DNA of 64,000 nt from Phorcus lineatus (GCA_921293015.1 OV121087.1:7328501-7392500); one strand, 5' to 3'. Counted from the first letter of the stretch, positions 1-11,965 are shown. Numbers and translations are program-made. The notes: generated from the letters alone by a model not told the origin.

Positions 1-201
1 TCATTTATGTTGACAAAAAAAAGGTTTTCTTTCTGCCTCTTAAAACGTATGTACATAATAGTTTCATTTTAAGATGCTGCGTAAAAGCAGAAGGCGAAAT
101 ATGTTTTCTTTTCTCATATTTGTTTTAATATGCTGAATTCGTCAGTTCATTAATTCATATTCATAAATATGTTCCTTAGCCGAAGCGAAAATTCAGTTTT
201 A

Positions 202-1652
202 AGGGACTGGTCATTTATTACGGGGGGGGGGGGGGGGGGGGGGGCGGGGGTTTTCAGGGGAGGGTCAGAAAAAAATATACAGCCACCAGGGGAGGGTCAT
301 GAAATAAAATACGAAAAGGTTGGGGAGGGTCAATTTGAAATAGACAGTTATAAAACCATCCTTCTTTAGCAATTGAAAGTGGGGCTGAAACATTATCATA
401 AAGCTTTATCAAATGAAAAAAAATTCCAGAATTTGAGCAAGACTGGTTTATATTCTTAAAAACACATGCTTATATTAAAAAAAATCACCATGAATTCATT
501 GTTCTTTATTCATGTAGAACAAAAAGTAGAAAAGTAGTTCTGTTGAACTGAGAGTTTATACAAGCAGTTAACAGGTGTTTGCTATATTTTTATACAACAA
601 AGATGCATATTTGATAACTAATAGACTCATAAAGTTAAAACAGCTAGTCAAATTATTAATTATTATTGAATTGAAATTTTGTAACCAAAAAAAAAAAAGG
701 AAACTTGCTGGCTGCTTATCCCATCTTATCATCAATTAGGACATAATACTGAAGTCAGTTTAATTCCTTGTTTGATTGGATGTTTTAGTTCTACCCTAAG
801 AGTAGTTTTAGAACTACCCTCAAAGTAGTGCATAGTAACTGTTTTGTAACAATACTAGACCAGTTATTGGGAAATATGTACTTCCTACGCCCCTGATGAT
901 TATATTAATCGTTCTCAATGATACAAAGTTATGAAACCGTAACACTTTAGCAGATGTCTTGATTGGTGCAAATTTGTTAATATAGCCATACTTATGAAAA
1001 ATATCTAAATGCATATTTAGAAAAATAAAATCCAATTTTGATATTCCAAAAATTTGGATCATTTGCTATATTCATACTTAAGCTTCCATACTTTTTGGGT
1101 TTTACACTTTATTGTTTAAATATTATGTAACATGTAACAAATGTAACATATGTAATTTCTGTGAAACCTAGATGTGCCTTTATTATCCTTATGTTATGTA
1201 CCTTCAAAATTCTATAGATTTCTTGTGCTACAAACTTAATGTAGTGATATACAGTTGATGTAAAAGAAGAGTTCTAATAAAACTGATTTTAAAACACTAT
1301 AGACCATTATCAGATATTATGTTAAACCCATCAATGGAAGGGTAAATCTGTTGTTGTTTTTCAACATTATTTTAAGCGTTACTTAAAGAAGTTTCTCTTT
1401 TGGAAATATCAAAAAAAAAATTTGAATGTAGAATCGACCATAAATCTTCAAAAGACCAATTTCAAGAACTTTTGTAGATATGATTTGGGGGAGGGTCATG
1501 AAAAAACAAACACTTAAAATGGAAGGGCCATGAAAAAAATTGCGACGAGTTGGGGAGGGCCACATTTTTATAGACAATCCAAAGAGAAAACCCCCCGGCC
1601 CATCCCCCCCCCCCCCCCACCCCTGTAATAAATGACTAAATGACCGGTCCCT
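202..1652. mobile_element. Putative DNA element with inverted end boxes and G-run/C-run
   Basis: The two ends carry the same box in inverted orientation: GGGACTGGTCATTTATTAC at about 203-221 and its reverse complement at about 1625-1651. Each box is followed inwards by a homopolymer, 23 G at 222-244 on the left and 15 C at 1604-1618 on the right. Inside the left end (about 255-350) and the right end (about 1485-1580) lie blocks rich in GGGAGGGTCATGAAA-like words; these blocks are in direct orientation, not inverted. The 1.1 kb centre is AT-rich with no recognisable coding sequence. I read this as a non-autonomous element, or as two related short insertions facing each other. Confidence 0.45.
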
Positions 1653-2060
1653 AACCACAATGAAATACGTTTAACAATCAGTGATCGTATTAGAAAATAG
1701 GTAACAAATATACTCGTGTTTATGACAGACTATTTTCCTATAATTTAAAGATATTTTGGCAAAATATGGTAGTCATCAGGTTTTGCAAGTCTCTTCATAA
1801 GTAGGCAGCTATTTGCCCAATCTGTTACAAACTATGAACAAATGCACCTTTAATATTCTCCCTGCTGAGAGCACATGTATGATCAGCAATTTACGCCATC
1901 TTTTGAAAGAGAATATCTTAGCAAGTCATCGTTTCAATAATTTGTCGATTAATATTCCGTTTTACATCTCCTTTTCTTAATTATATGATATTTAAGTGTT
2001 GTTTTAGCCATCTTACATCTTCGGCAGAAGAAACAATTCTGATTATATCCACTTTCGATG
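1653..2060. other. AT-rich intergenic sequence, nothing recognised
   Basis: No open frame of note, no repeat structure and no RNA-like fold was seen here. Confidence 0.5.
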
Positions 2061-2512
2061 TATACACAAAGAAAAAAATATTGCAACACCTGCTTTTTCA
2101 ATTACTCTTGTGACAATAATTATTGATATCCAAATGAATTTTTTTAATGCTAAAGTAATTGTTTAGGGTTAAATCATGTCTTCAGTTATGAAAGTTGACA
2201 ATCTTTTCAGTAAGTACCCAGTATTATCAGTTTCAATCATCGACGTCGCCCTTGTGAAATAGCCTAATTTTGTAGTCAAAAATGTTTTTATGTAACAGCT
2301 ATTTTTCATTAGCAGTGATGTTTGTCGACATTTAGTGACTTCAAAAACAAGAAAGTTAGTATCTGGTGTCACCCCGATGAGCATAAATGCCACAAAATGA
2401 CCCCTCTTTTACTAAACAAGACCCTAAGCTGTCATGTGTTCAGTTTGGATTGTAGGACATAGGAAGAAATCAAGAAAAACTTGGTGTTGCAATACTTTCT
2501 TCCAGGTGTATA
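2061..2512. mobile_element. Mariner/Tc1-type MITE, about 450 bases
   Basis: The left end begins TATACACA and runs into TATTGCAACACC (to 2090). The right end is the inverted form, GGTGTTGCAATACTTTC, closing with GTGTATA at 2512. The ends match over roughly 30 bases with a few mismatches, and both outer dinucleotides are TA, the target duplicated by the Tc1/mariner superfamily. The interior shows no transposase, so this is a non-autonomous copy. An 74-residue open frame on the minus strand inside it has no recognised domain. Confidence 0.65.
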
Positions 2513-3256
2513 CAAACCAAGATAAGTAATAGAGAATGATATCAATCATTTATTATTCTACCATGAAAGTGCTGGATACTCGATTCTGATTGGTTGTTTT
2601 GCCCGATTCACAGGGTATCAATTCACGATTGAAGTTGCTCTGTTGACCCGAAATCAGTTAACAACGTATTAATACATACATTGACTTCCGACTATCCGAC
2701 TGGTAACTTCGGAGTCGGTATTACGCTTTTACGTGGGATTAATTTCCTTCAAAACAGAATTAGTCGTATTTGTTTTCGTGTGTTTACACGGAGAGCGCAA
2801 ATTGTTTTAATTATGTGTCATATTTTGTACAAAATAAGAGTTTTGAGTGATCAATCAGCGTAAACTAAGCTGCGCGTTCGGTTTAAATTTTAAATTTACT
2901 CGCTATCAATCCAGTATAACATCTCTCTGATGTTCAAACACACTAGGTTTATCTCCTGAATACTTTATTCTCAGTTAATATATTTTATCTAGATTCCTAA
3001 CGATAATTTGTTTGAAACACGCGTATGTTCGTTTTGTGTCTCACAAAAGTTTTGCCGTGAAATCTAAATATAAACAATATTTGAAACGTATATACATATT
3101 GTAAGAAATTTAAAAAAAGAAGGAGAGAATAATGCGTTCTGATGATTGTCAATAATGAAATAGATGATTAATATGTTTTATCCTAAAAAATCTTTGACTT
3201 CGTTGTTGCACCGCTTCCATGACATCATCTAGTTCACTACGAAAGATCGAAATATA
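2513..3256. other. Intergenic, nothing recognised
   Basis: AT-rich sequence with a small patch of mixed composition around 2680-2860. No splice-bounded exon or repeat was identified. Confidence 0.45.
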
Positions 3257-3735
3257 TAGAGAATCTCACCCAAGTGTCTTCTGATATCAAATATATCAAC
3301 ACGAGTTGATAAAAGTTACAAATATCCGAGGCTTGCCGAGGATATTTTACTTTTATCAAAGAGTGTTGATATATTTGATATCAGAAGACACGAGGGTGAG
3401 ATTCTATTTATCATCCAAAATCATTTTTCATTTCGATTCCGTGAAAAATGTGTATTCCTGAACACTGCACTACTCTTAAGACTCTCAGTGGAGTGATGTC
3501 ATAGCATTGTGACGTCATCATGTTTATGACGTCATAGCATTGTGATGTCATTACTTGATGATGTAAATCAATTGTGATGTCATGAACTTGACTGTAATAG
3601 GGCATTGTTCAAAATCTACTGTCAAACCGATATCTCCTAGGAGATATAGCTTGATCAGCCACAAGTGATATCTCCTGTGGAACAGAGTTTTGGATGATAA
3701 AAACATATGACGTGCTATATACTAAAGTGTAAAGT
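3257..3735. mobile_element. Palindromic MITE carrying CRE-like motifs (copy A)
   Basis: A large hairpin opens the element: an arm at 3257-3316 pairs with 3349-3407 around a small core at 3317-3348. After it come a word TTTATCATCCAAAA at 3408-3421 and its inverted partner near 3690-3703, which look like a second, wider pair of ends. Between them lies a tandem-like block (3490-3585) with two perfect TGACGTCA sites and three TGATGTCA near-matches. A second, rearranged copy in the opposite orientation lies at 6346-6705. No coding capacity is seen, so it is probably a non-autonomous DNA element; the superfamily is not determined. Confidence 0.6.
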
Positions 3736-4394
3736 AAAGTAACTAAAATGCAAAATGTAAGCACATTCTGTTTGTGCTTCATGGTAAACTGAGGAACAAA
3801 AGAAACGTCGCCACATCTTCAAACAAATTACTGCTGCCAGATCTAGACGACTTTGAATTAATGTCCATCATAGACAAATGTTTGTAAAGAGGTACTCACA
3901 ATTTCACAGGCCTTATAAATACATTTTTTTCTTGTCTTTTCAAATATACTTGGGGACGTAAAATCGCTTGTTCAAACTGTTTAGGTAGCAGAATAATTAG
4001 AACTTAAGTTAAAAATATACTATGTTTTAAATACGAAATTTAGTTAATTATTCTAGTTAAAACTAGCTGTAATTTTACATTTTCCTTGGCCTGTTATCAT
4101 TATAGCTAGATTTAACAAGATTGTTTAGTTAATACAAGGTATTATAGACATAAACAACGTACTTTGACATTAATTTGTTAACGCGTTATCACTGAAAGGC
4201 GCCATGAAATAGAAAAGCTATTTTTTAATTCAGCTATCTCTTCTTAGGGGCATTTTAGAAGCTGGATTTGATAAAGAAGAACAAAGATAGTCATATTCTT
4301 GATTGCACTAAATGCGATGTTTCGGTGTAGATTCGAATATCTTTTTAACGCAAGTGAAACAAATGATTACATAAAGGCGAATATATACATACAT
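3736..4394. other. AT-rich intergenic sequence
   Basis: No gene, RNA or repeat structure recognised. Confidence 0.45.
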
Positions 4395-4640
4395 GAGATG
4401 CACAAGCAGGGGAGACATCGATACAGGTCATATACAATATATAACAAGGCTATTCACGTAGGCATATCAAGCTCCGATATATGTGCTGTTATAAACATAC
4501 TCATAAAGTGACATCGGTAAGTATCACTCCTCACGTATTCATAAATGACCAGCCTCCAATTTAAAAGTGGAATTACGTGAATAGCCTTGTTATATATATT
4601 GTATATGACCTGTATCGATGTCGCCTGTGCTTGTGATGAG
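4395..4640. mobile_element. Foldback hairpin element
   Basis: The left arm at about 4395-4460 is matched, inverted, by the right arm at about 4574-4640, with only a few mismatches over some 65 bases. The loop is about 113 bases. Both arms contain the word CAGGTCATATACAATATA or its complement. It has no coding capacity, and long arms with a short loop are typical of foldback or MITE insertions. A short open frame (4299-4511) simply reads across one arm and is not a gene. Confidence 0.6.
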
Positions 4641-5239
4641 ATGGTGTTTTTACATTTAACTCGTACTGTACATATCGAACGGACAAGGAGTTACAGTGGG
4701 GAGTAGTTTTTACAAGAAAATATAATAACCATGATCTTGTTAAGGGGATTCAGAAACGATAGTTTCTTCAGAAGCGTGTTTTTTTGAAAAACGAACAAAT
4801 ATATTGTTTCAAAATTTAAAATTGAGTTTTTTTGGCTTCTGAAAAAAATCATGTTACTCATTTTCAGTCGTGGATCAAAATATCTTGTATTTTGTATAGT
4901 GACATTTATTTAGGTCTTGAGTTTAGTAGCGCCTCTCCGAGGATTCATACTATGGAACTGTTACCAATGAAGTAGATTTAGACAGTAGGGGAATGTCACC
5001 TGAGTTTAGGTGGTATGTCTAAAAGATCAAATTGTACCTCTTGCAGAGTGCATTAAACAAGTCAAGTTTATTATCACAAATCAATCTCAGATGTTTATAA
5101 CCTCTACCCCCCCCCCCCCCCCCCCAAAAAAAAACCAACAAAAAAAAATGAAAAGAACAGAAAAGTCAGTTATTGAGGTATACTGATTTACTTATTTTCT
5201 CTCTTCATAGTTCAATGTGATCGGCAATTACGATATGTT
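4641..5239. other. Intergenic with a C-run/A-run
   Basis: A homopolymer of about 19 C at 5107-5125 is followed directly by A-rich sequence to about 5150. Nothing else was recognised. Confidence 0.5.
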
Positions 5240-5465
5240 TATTGTCTTTTTTATCATTTTGTCATAAATTCAAGGGTTTCAGCTAAAGAAAGAAAGAGAT
5301 ATGGTGATATAGGATCGCCTTGCCTGCAGCCTCGCTTAATTTCGAAATACTCGTTGTGTGTACAATAGTGTGTAGTGTTATTGATATGTGATAGTGTGAT
5401 TAATATGATTAAAGTGGCAAATCAAGAATTTTTTGAAAGTTTGGGGAATCCGTCACTGAATTGCA
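5240..5465 (-). pseudogene. LINE reverse transcriptase fragment (L1-like)
   Basis: Read on the minus strand, 5360 down to about 5245 encodes EYFEIKRGCRQGDPISPYLF followed by a few more in-frame residues and a stop. This is the conserved reverse transcriptase segment RG-x-RQGDP-x-SP-x-LF of L1-clade LINEs. Upstream codons to about 5460 still read plausibly (an INNTTHYCTHN-like stretch resembling the family's YNNT..SCV..NG region). The FADD catalytic box and the rest of ORF2 are absent, so it is a short truncated relic. It may belong to the same broad group as the LINE end at 13270-13915, but no overlapping region allows a comparison. Confidence 0.6.
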
Positions 5466-6345
5466 TATGCCCTTACGTTGATTTGTTGTTGTATGTTTGG
5501 TAAGTTAAAAATAATTGGATTATATACTATTTTTAGTATTTTACCGATGATAGCCGTGACACTGAGTCAACCTCGAGAAATACCTACTACCTGTTCTACC
5601 TCTTCCTAGGTGTACCTGTTTTTCATATTGTCGATGGATTGATAAATCGAAAGGAATAAATTCTTACCCTGTGTTATGACTAGCAGGAAGACTAATCCAG
5701 TTTTTGAAACTGTTCCCATTTCTAGTTATAGAAATCTATCTTATTGACTTCGTTGAAACGGTCACAGGTGTCCCATTTCTTTCTCTCATACCTGTCCGCT
5801 AGGTGTCGCTATTGCCTCGCTAGTACAGCGACACTAGTGTGTCCCGATAATCGAGGCTCAAGGGGCTGTAGGATATATTTTAACGAAACGTCTTACCATA
5901 GGGGAATTGTACCCAACCAAAAACTTTTCCCATTCGTTTAGAAATATATCCTAAACGATAGCCAAAACAGCAAAAGAACACTCGCAACTACATTTAATTG
6001 GCATTTGATTTCTTATTGTGATATTTTGGAGCATATTTATTATCAATCAAATTAGTTATTAGAAATAACTATCAGGTTAATCATACCATAATAAACGAGC
6101 TACCTTGCTCATATTCTAGTATTCGGTCTTCATAATGAATAGAAAAGAACAATAAGGAAAGACCACAGAAATCCAATTTGGTGGGAGGGTATCAAGTTTC
6201 CAATGCACAAGAATTTATGGGTACACATTTTAAAAAACTTTGGAAACCTACCCAAAACCGACAGAGGTATTGTTTTATAACTTATATAACTTGTATTCTT
6301 GTAAATTTAACTTAAGTTTTGTTTTTGTTTTGAAACATATTATTA
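5466..6345. other. Intergenic, nothing recognised
   Basis: A short inverted word, AGGATATATTT near 5871 and AAATATATCCT near 5942, brackets about 80 bases. No gene is supported; the open frame at 5744-5941 shows no domain or splice context. Confidence 0.4.
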
Positions 6346-6705
6346 TAGGTAAGCAATATCTCCTAGGAGGCAGTAGATTTTGTTGGACACTGGATTTTGA
6401 ACAATGGCCTCACAACACGTTTTCATCTTCAAATAATGTCCTGAGATAATGTCCTGATGTCATAAACGTGAGGACGCCACAATGCTATTACATTACTATA
6501 TTACTACATAAGGTTAGTTAATTTCAGTGTTCAGAGATGTTCCCCTTTCAGAGAAACCTAATGATAAATGATTTTGGATTATAAATAGAATCTCACCCTC
6601 ATGCCTTCTGATATAAAATTTACGATAAAAGTGTAAATACCCTCGATAAAGTGAAAATACCCTCGATAAAGTGTAAATACCCTCGATAAAGTAAAAATAC
6701 CCTCA
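6346..6705. mobile_element. MITE copy B with a 20-base tandem repeat
   Basis: This segment is the reverse-orientation relative of the element at 3257-3735. It begins with the shared word ATCTCCTAGGAG at about 6358, passes a degenerate TGATGTCA site near 6454, and ends with ATAGAATCTCACCCTCATG (about 6585). The palindromic end is then replaced by four tandem copies of a 20-base unit (GATAAAGTGTAAATACCCTC and variants) at about 6622-6705. The match to copy A is clear in the words quoted but too diverged to align fully by eye. Confidence 0.5.
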
Positions 6706-7540
6706 GAAGTTTGGATCAGTTATCAAATCCTGTTGATGAATTTGATAAGAGAAGTTATCACGAAGAGATTCTCTTGGTCCTGGCCAGTACTACAGCTGAG
6801 ATCCAAATTGCGCTCATTCTGATTGGTACTGAAAATACAACAGTCTTTGATCTTAGTCACAAGATTTGTGAATTTGTTTACCTATAACAAAATAAGCTAC
6901 ATACCCAAAACAGATATCTATGGATATGTGTTTGTGGAGAACGATAACAGCTGCTTTAGATTACATTTACAACAACTGCCACACCCATATTTGAAGGGCG
7001 GTCAAGACTAAATCTACAAACTTGAATCTTCATGCAACAAAGATGTTATTCTAAAATTTGAGCTTATGCCAATAAGTTTTGGTTTTGACGAATCACCGTG
7101 TATATGCACCCCTGCCACGCCCATTTTAATGGGGATGGGACAAGGAAATTTACACTTCCTAGTTTCAATTCTACAAAGATGATAATTTCAAAATTTGAGA
7201 TTCCTAGCTTGAACGTTTATTGAAAATTGAGAAAGAAGTTTTGAGGGTGGACAAGGGGGGGGGGGGGTTAGCCTCATATGTACAAATTCGGATCAAATAA
7301 CTCCAAGGTACATACACACAAAATTTCAGCCTTAGGGGTGCAGCGGCTTCTGAAGAGAAAATAAAAAAAGTTAAAAGTTTATCACAGAGGGGCAATGCCA
7401 TATGCCTATGTAACCTTTCAGTTCTGATGAGCTAAGAAATGAAAAATCTTGGACTCCAAAAGTTTAATGACTGCCAATGCCAGAAACCAGTCGGATAAGA
7501 TGATCTGAAAACACAAGAAAAGTCTATAGATGTACATAAT
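6706..7540. repeat. Degenerate repeat related to the 48.6 kb element
   Basis: Words such as GCACCCCTGCCACGCCCAT (about 7109) and CTACAAAGATGATA recur, inverted, in the element at 48580-49810 (for example GTGGCAGGGGTG near 48983). The stretch therefore looks like an old copy of that dispersed family in the opposite direction. A run of about 13 G lies at 7255-7267. No gene is supported. Confidence 0.35.
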
Positions 7541-10482
7541 GAAATTTTATTCAAAGCAGCCCACTGTCACAAACCCAAAACAAATGAAAAATACAAATCA
7601 AGCAGTAAAAACATTATCTCTGGTGTGAAATAAATAACCAATAAATACACTTTTCATGATTAACATCACAATAAGACGGACATGAACGTAATGATTATTC
7701 ATGTTCTTTGAAGGAAAGGAACACCAATGTGGAAATTAAATTGTTATCTACATCGAAAAAAAAAGAACTTTTCTTTTTTTTAAGTAAACAGTGTTAAAAA
7801 ATTTCACTGTAAAGTTCCTCACTCAATGCCCATTTTAGACAACATTAAAGACAATTATAACAATCACAACAAGAATAACAACCATTTTCAGCACAATATT
7901 ATTCATTATCTAACAAAAGAATTTCACCCTTCAACTAAAGAACATGTCAATATCCTTTTAAATACATAAATATTTTGTAACAAGACACAACATTTGTGTA
8001 TTATCATAATTAATTTCACAAAAGCACTAATTGAAAAATAATCTTTCAAAAGAAGATACTCAACTCATTTCTTCCCGAGAAACCTCTGTTACAAGTTTGC
8101 TTATTTCTCAGTTTGTTTTCAAAAGCCCTTGCACAGGGAACTGTTAAAGGGACATCGTCGTTAATTCCAATCCGCCTTTCTTTGACTGAATTCTGTCTTG
8201 TAAAATAATATGAGCAATCCCACAGAAGAAAGAAGTCCATCCTCTTCCTCGTGGCTTTAAGTTGCACTAGTCTCTATTACTGGCTGATTTAAACCTTGCT
8301 GCCAACCAATCAAAATTGTTACTTTGAGTGCAGCACCCTCTTTTGCGAAAAGTTGCAATTCCTAATAAAATTTTCATTGGACTGTCAATAAATGTATCAG
8401 CAGAGTCGATGACAAGCATTGAAAAGTTGGGGGGATGTGGCAAGGCCTATTTAGCACGTCATTGGCCATGAGTAGGAAGATGAAGGAAGTCAGAGGGCGA
8501 CTTGCGACCAAATGCTAAATTTGAATCAACTCTGCTGATTGTTCATCTTACTTTGCTTGCTTTCAATCAGGATTGAGTATTTCTAGACCAGAAAGTGCTC
8601 AAATTTTAACAGAGGTTAATAATCATACAACTCTAGGGAGAAATTCTCTGACAGCTAGGGAGAGAAGTTTACTCAAAATAAAAATGAAACTTCCTTTCGC
8701 TATTATTCTTTTTCTGATAAGGTAATTAAAAAAAAACAAAACTTACGGGCAGAAATAAAGAGATATATATTAGTTTGTTCCTTGTAACTGATAATTTTTC
8801 CAGATTTTCTCACAAAAATGTAACAACAAAAAGAGATTAAGAAATGTAGCAAAGATAATTCAACAATCAAAAACAAAAACAATGCATAAATACTAAACAT
8901 TACATCATATTTTGATTCCAGTGAAAACTGTAATAAAGCATATGTGCAATTGACTAGATCAAGCTTAGCTTTTCAAAAATGAAACTTGAACAGTTTCCTT
9001 TTGGTAAGCACATCCATTGCAAATACACTAAGACATCATACAACAAGAAAACTGAAACTCGATCAAGACAACATACAGATAAGTTATAAATAGTTTCTAT
9101 GGTTGGTATTTTACCCCTAATTTAAGACATTTTTATCCTCTTTTCTACAACCTTTCTCCAAAAAAAGTTAATTAGTTTGTCAGACTCATTGCAAACGGAC
9201 TTAAGATGGAAATGCTGCTTTCATAACACTTTGAAAAATCTTGTCTTTTAACATTTCTCCCCCCCCCCCCCCCAACTTCACGTTTTTTTTACCAATTGAT
9301 GATAAAGTGGGTGACCCCCTTTTCAATAGACGAAACCTGCTTTTCCACATTCCTGGATCCTCCTCCGCAGAGGGAGCTCAAGTCATATCCGACTTTGACC
9401 TCTGTTTTATCCCCTCACTTTCTATAATGGAGGCATTTAATTATGTGAAACCACAGTTAGTTGTGCAAAGAGCAACTTGTTTTGTAAATACAGCTCAGGG
9501 CCTCCTTTCACAAAGCCCTAAGGTGATCGTAAGACGTTAAGGTAACCTTAGTGCAATGTTAAAGTATGGGAGTTAAGGTTAACCTTAGTTAAGGTTGCTT
9601 TGTGAAAGCAGACCCTGACAGCTCCGTAAGCTACAGGTATGATAGAATTTATTAAACTGTTAACCAAACTGTACTTTTTTGGTTAGAAGCAGAGATGCCT
9701 GAATGGATGAAACCAGAAAAAAATTGGCCATGCAATGAGGGATGCCATTTTAAAATTATCATTCAGTCAGTATTGTATGCTTCTGGAAAATCACAACTTA
9801 CCGTAATTGATTGTGAACTACATAAATAAGTCTTTCTGACAAAAAACAGTCACATTGACTCATTAAGATGGCGTCGGACAGCAATCAAGCCTTCCTTGGA
9901 AGAATTTGTATGATAGTTTTCCTTGCAGATTTTTGCAGCTAGGACCATCTGACAAAACTTCTGAAAGTCCTCATGATAAGACATGGGTTTAGCAGGACTT
10001 GATTTCAGCTACTTCTGTGGGGAGAGAATGGTTTTTCATGTCTGTCCATTATTTAACTTGAGTATTTCTTGGAAATTAACATACAATCTATATACTTTCA
10101 AAGACATGTAATTGAACTAATGTTCTGCTTTCGTTTTGGCACATTAATTAAACCTTTTGGCACAAATTTAAATATGCTGCATACATATAACTCTTCACAA
10201 TTAAATGATTCAAACTGAATTCAAAGTGATAATTCATTATTGAATTCAGTCTTTAAAAATCAATTAACAAAAACAACATTGTCTTCAACATTTTGCAATC
10301 TTATATTTGCTTGAAAACTTCCACATCTTTCTTACAGTGATCGGCAGAGAATATTAAATAACATAGTTATCTGAAATCATAGACAACTTAATTCATTTGT
10401 ATCTTAATTCAATGCCAAATATAATTCAAAATCTAAGTGTGACATTTCATTGAGAATAAGTAACATCAGTAAAATAATCAAT
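7541..10482 (-). other. Downstream flank of the minus-strand zinc-finger gene, with a small hairpin MITE
   Basis: This stretch lies 3' of the zinc-finger gene ending at 10483 and could contain its 3' untranslated region; candidate minus-strand AATAAA signals are common in it (for example at about 7546), so none can be chosen. It holds a C-run at about 9259-9274 and a 120-base hairpin at 9496-9618, whose ends CAGGGCCTCCTTTCACAAAG and CTTTGTGAAAGCAGACCCTG are near-perfect inverted copies, a typical short MITE. Otherwise no gene was seen; the open frame at 9241-9540 starts in the C-run and has no domain. Confidence 0.4.
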
Positions 10483-11502
10483 TCATTCATCCATTGGTTC
10501 CTGTTTGATATCAGCCTCAGCAATACCGTTAAAAGTGTTTTTATCCGTGTAATTTTTAACCTTTGAAGACTTTCCAATATCATCAATAAATTCTTCCTTG
10601 ACTTCAACAAATTGTTCACTTTGACTTTGATCAGAATAGAATTTTGTTAAATTTCCTTCTTTGGAATCTTCATTTAATGAGGTCTCCTCTTCATTCTTGT
10701 ATTCCATTTTGGGAGATTCCTCCCCTTCTTCATCAGATCTCAATGTTGTAAAAGACAAATCATCATTTTCAGTAGAGTTCCCTTCGTCTGATTCACTGTC
10801 GCTTGTGTCCTCCAACCAACTACCGTCATTTAACTGTTCGTATTTTCTTCTAGCCCTCCTCAATACATCAATACCTTCAAATATAGGCACTGCCTGCGCT
10901 TTTGTTGGTTGCACATTTATTGGTTTCGGAATGTTGCCATCCTTGTCTCTATGAACTCTCATGTGATGGTGTAGATTGCCAGCAGACCGACATGCATGGT
11001 CGCACAGATGACACTTATGTGGTCTCTCCCCCGTGTGAGTTCGGATGTGAGTTGTCATTGTCCCCATATCAGCAAATCCTCGAGCACAATACTCACATAT
11101 ATAGGGTTTTTCTCCTGTGTGTGTGCGTAAATGTCTCTTCAAACTAGAGTTATTATAGAATCCTCGCCCACACTGATCACACTGGTATCGTTTCTCTGTG
11201 CTGTGGATCTGGATGTGATTTTTTAGACCATGATAGCGATTAAATGTTTTCCCACATTCTGTACACACAAATGATCGTTTCTGGCCAACGCATTCAAACC
11301 AGGAGCTTTCTGCCATAAGAGGGATTTTAGGTCTACCAGATCTGGGTCTGTCCTCGATAGAACCAGTTTCATTGTGTCTCTTGATAAGTCTCTGAATTGT
11401 GCTATGGGAAGTGTTCATTTTTTTGGCAACCTCGCGCAGTGATTTCCCATTTTTTACAAGTTCTGTAACTTCCAACCTCTCAGCTTTGGATAAGCGTGGC
11501 AT
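10483..11502 (-). CDS. Transposase-type HTH plus four C2H2 zinc fingers, copy 1
   Basis: This encodes a 339-residue probable nuclear DNA-binding protein. Residues 1-60 form a helix-turn-helix of the Tc1/paired type (MPRLSKAERLEVTELVKNGK at the start, closing with DRPRSGRPK, the GRPR-like hook that follows such domains). Four classical C2H2 fingers follow at about 78-100, 106-128, 134-156 and 162-184, each C-x2-C-x12-H-x3-H, with TGEKP/TGERP linkers before fingers 3 and 4. The tail is acidic (SDSESDEGN) and carries sumoylation-type motifs VKEE and IKQEP. I chose the ATG at 11502-11500 because a strong acceptor, TTTTTCCTTTCAG, ends at 11516 on the minus strand, so an upstream non-coding exon is likely. 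The paralogue at 17713-18729 lies in inverted orientation. The target genes and function are unknown; the fusion of an HTH with fingers suggests a domesticated transposase domain. The coding region appears intact. Confidence 0.85.
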   Translation of the reverse strand: MPRLSKAERLEVTELVKNGKSLREVAKKMNTSHSTIQRLIKRHNETGSIEDRPRSGRPKIPLMAESSWFECVGQKRSFVCTECGKTFNRYHGLKNHIQIHSTEKRYQCDQCGRGFYNNSSLKRHLRTHTGEKPYICEYCARGFADMGTMTTHIRTHTGERPHKCHLCDHACRSAGNLHHHMRVHRDKDGNIPKPINVQPTKAQAVPIFEGIDVLRRARRKYEQLNDGSWLEDTSDSESDEGNSTENDDLSFTTLRSDEEGEESPKMEYKNEEETSLNEDSKEGNLTKFYSDQSQSEQFVEVKEEFIDDIGKSSKVKNYTDKNTFNGIAEADIKQEPMDE

Positions 11503-11965
11503 ATCTTTGGTCAAACTGAAAGGAAAAACAAAAGCGATTTGCTATCGATTGTTTACCACTTTAAAAGATATGGATTCGCTATGTTAATTAAAATCTATTT
11601 TCATCATTATTAACTATTATACAAAAAAAAGTAAAAGTAAAATATTTTATCAGATAGGCATAACATTATTTGAAAATTTACTTTTTTGAAAAGTCAACAT
11701 GCTTTGGAGATTTGGTCATATTGTATTTATAAAAGTGATTATCAGACAGAATTTAAAGTTACATTAGTGAAAATATTTTCAATGATTCATTAAATGGCAT
11801 TGGTCAATTTAATTCATAGCTTGTCTGTAAATGCTATTTCTTTCATTCAACATCTGTCTCATTTATATGTAAACATCATAATTCAATCTAATTTACTTTT
11901 AGTTTCTCCAGGCAAGTCCTACAGTGTCATCAGATGAGGTTGGGACAAAAACTAAACTTTCGAGC
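11503..11965 (-). other. 5' intron side of the copy 1 zinc-finger gene
   Basis: The minus-strand acceptor TTTTTCCTTTCAG abuts the coding exon at 11515/11516. The last 20 or so intron bases (ATCGCTTTTGTTTTTCCTTT) are nearly identical to those of the paralogue at 17675-17699; beyond that the two upstream flanks do not match. No upstream exon could be identified with confidence. Confidence 0.5.

Noticed and set aside
9241-9540. 99-codon frame beginning with a proline run
   Set aside because: The prolines come from a C homopolymer, the start is TTG, and no domain follows.
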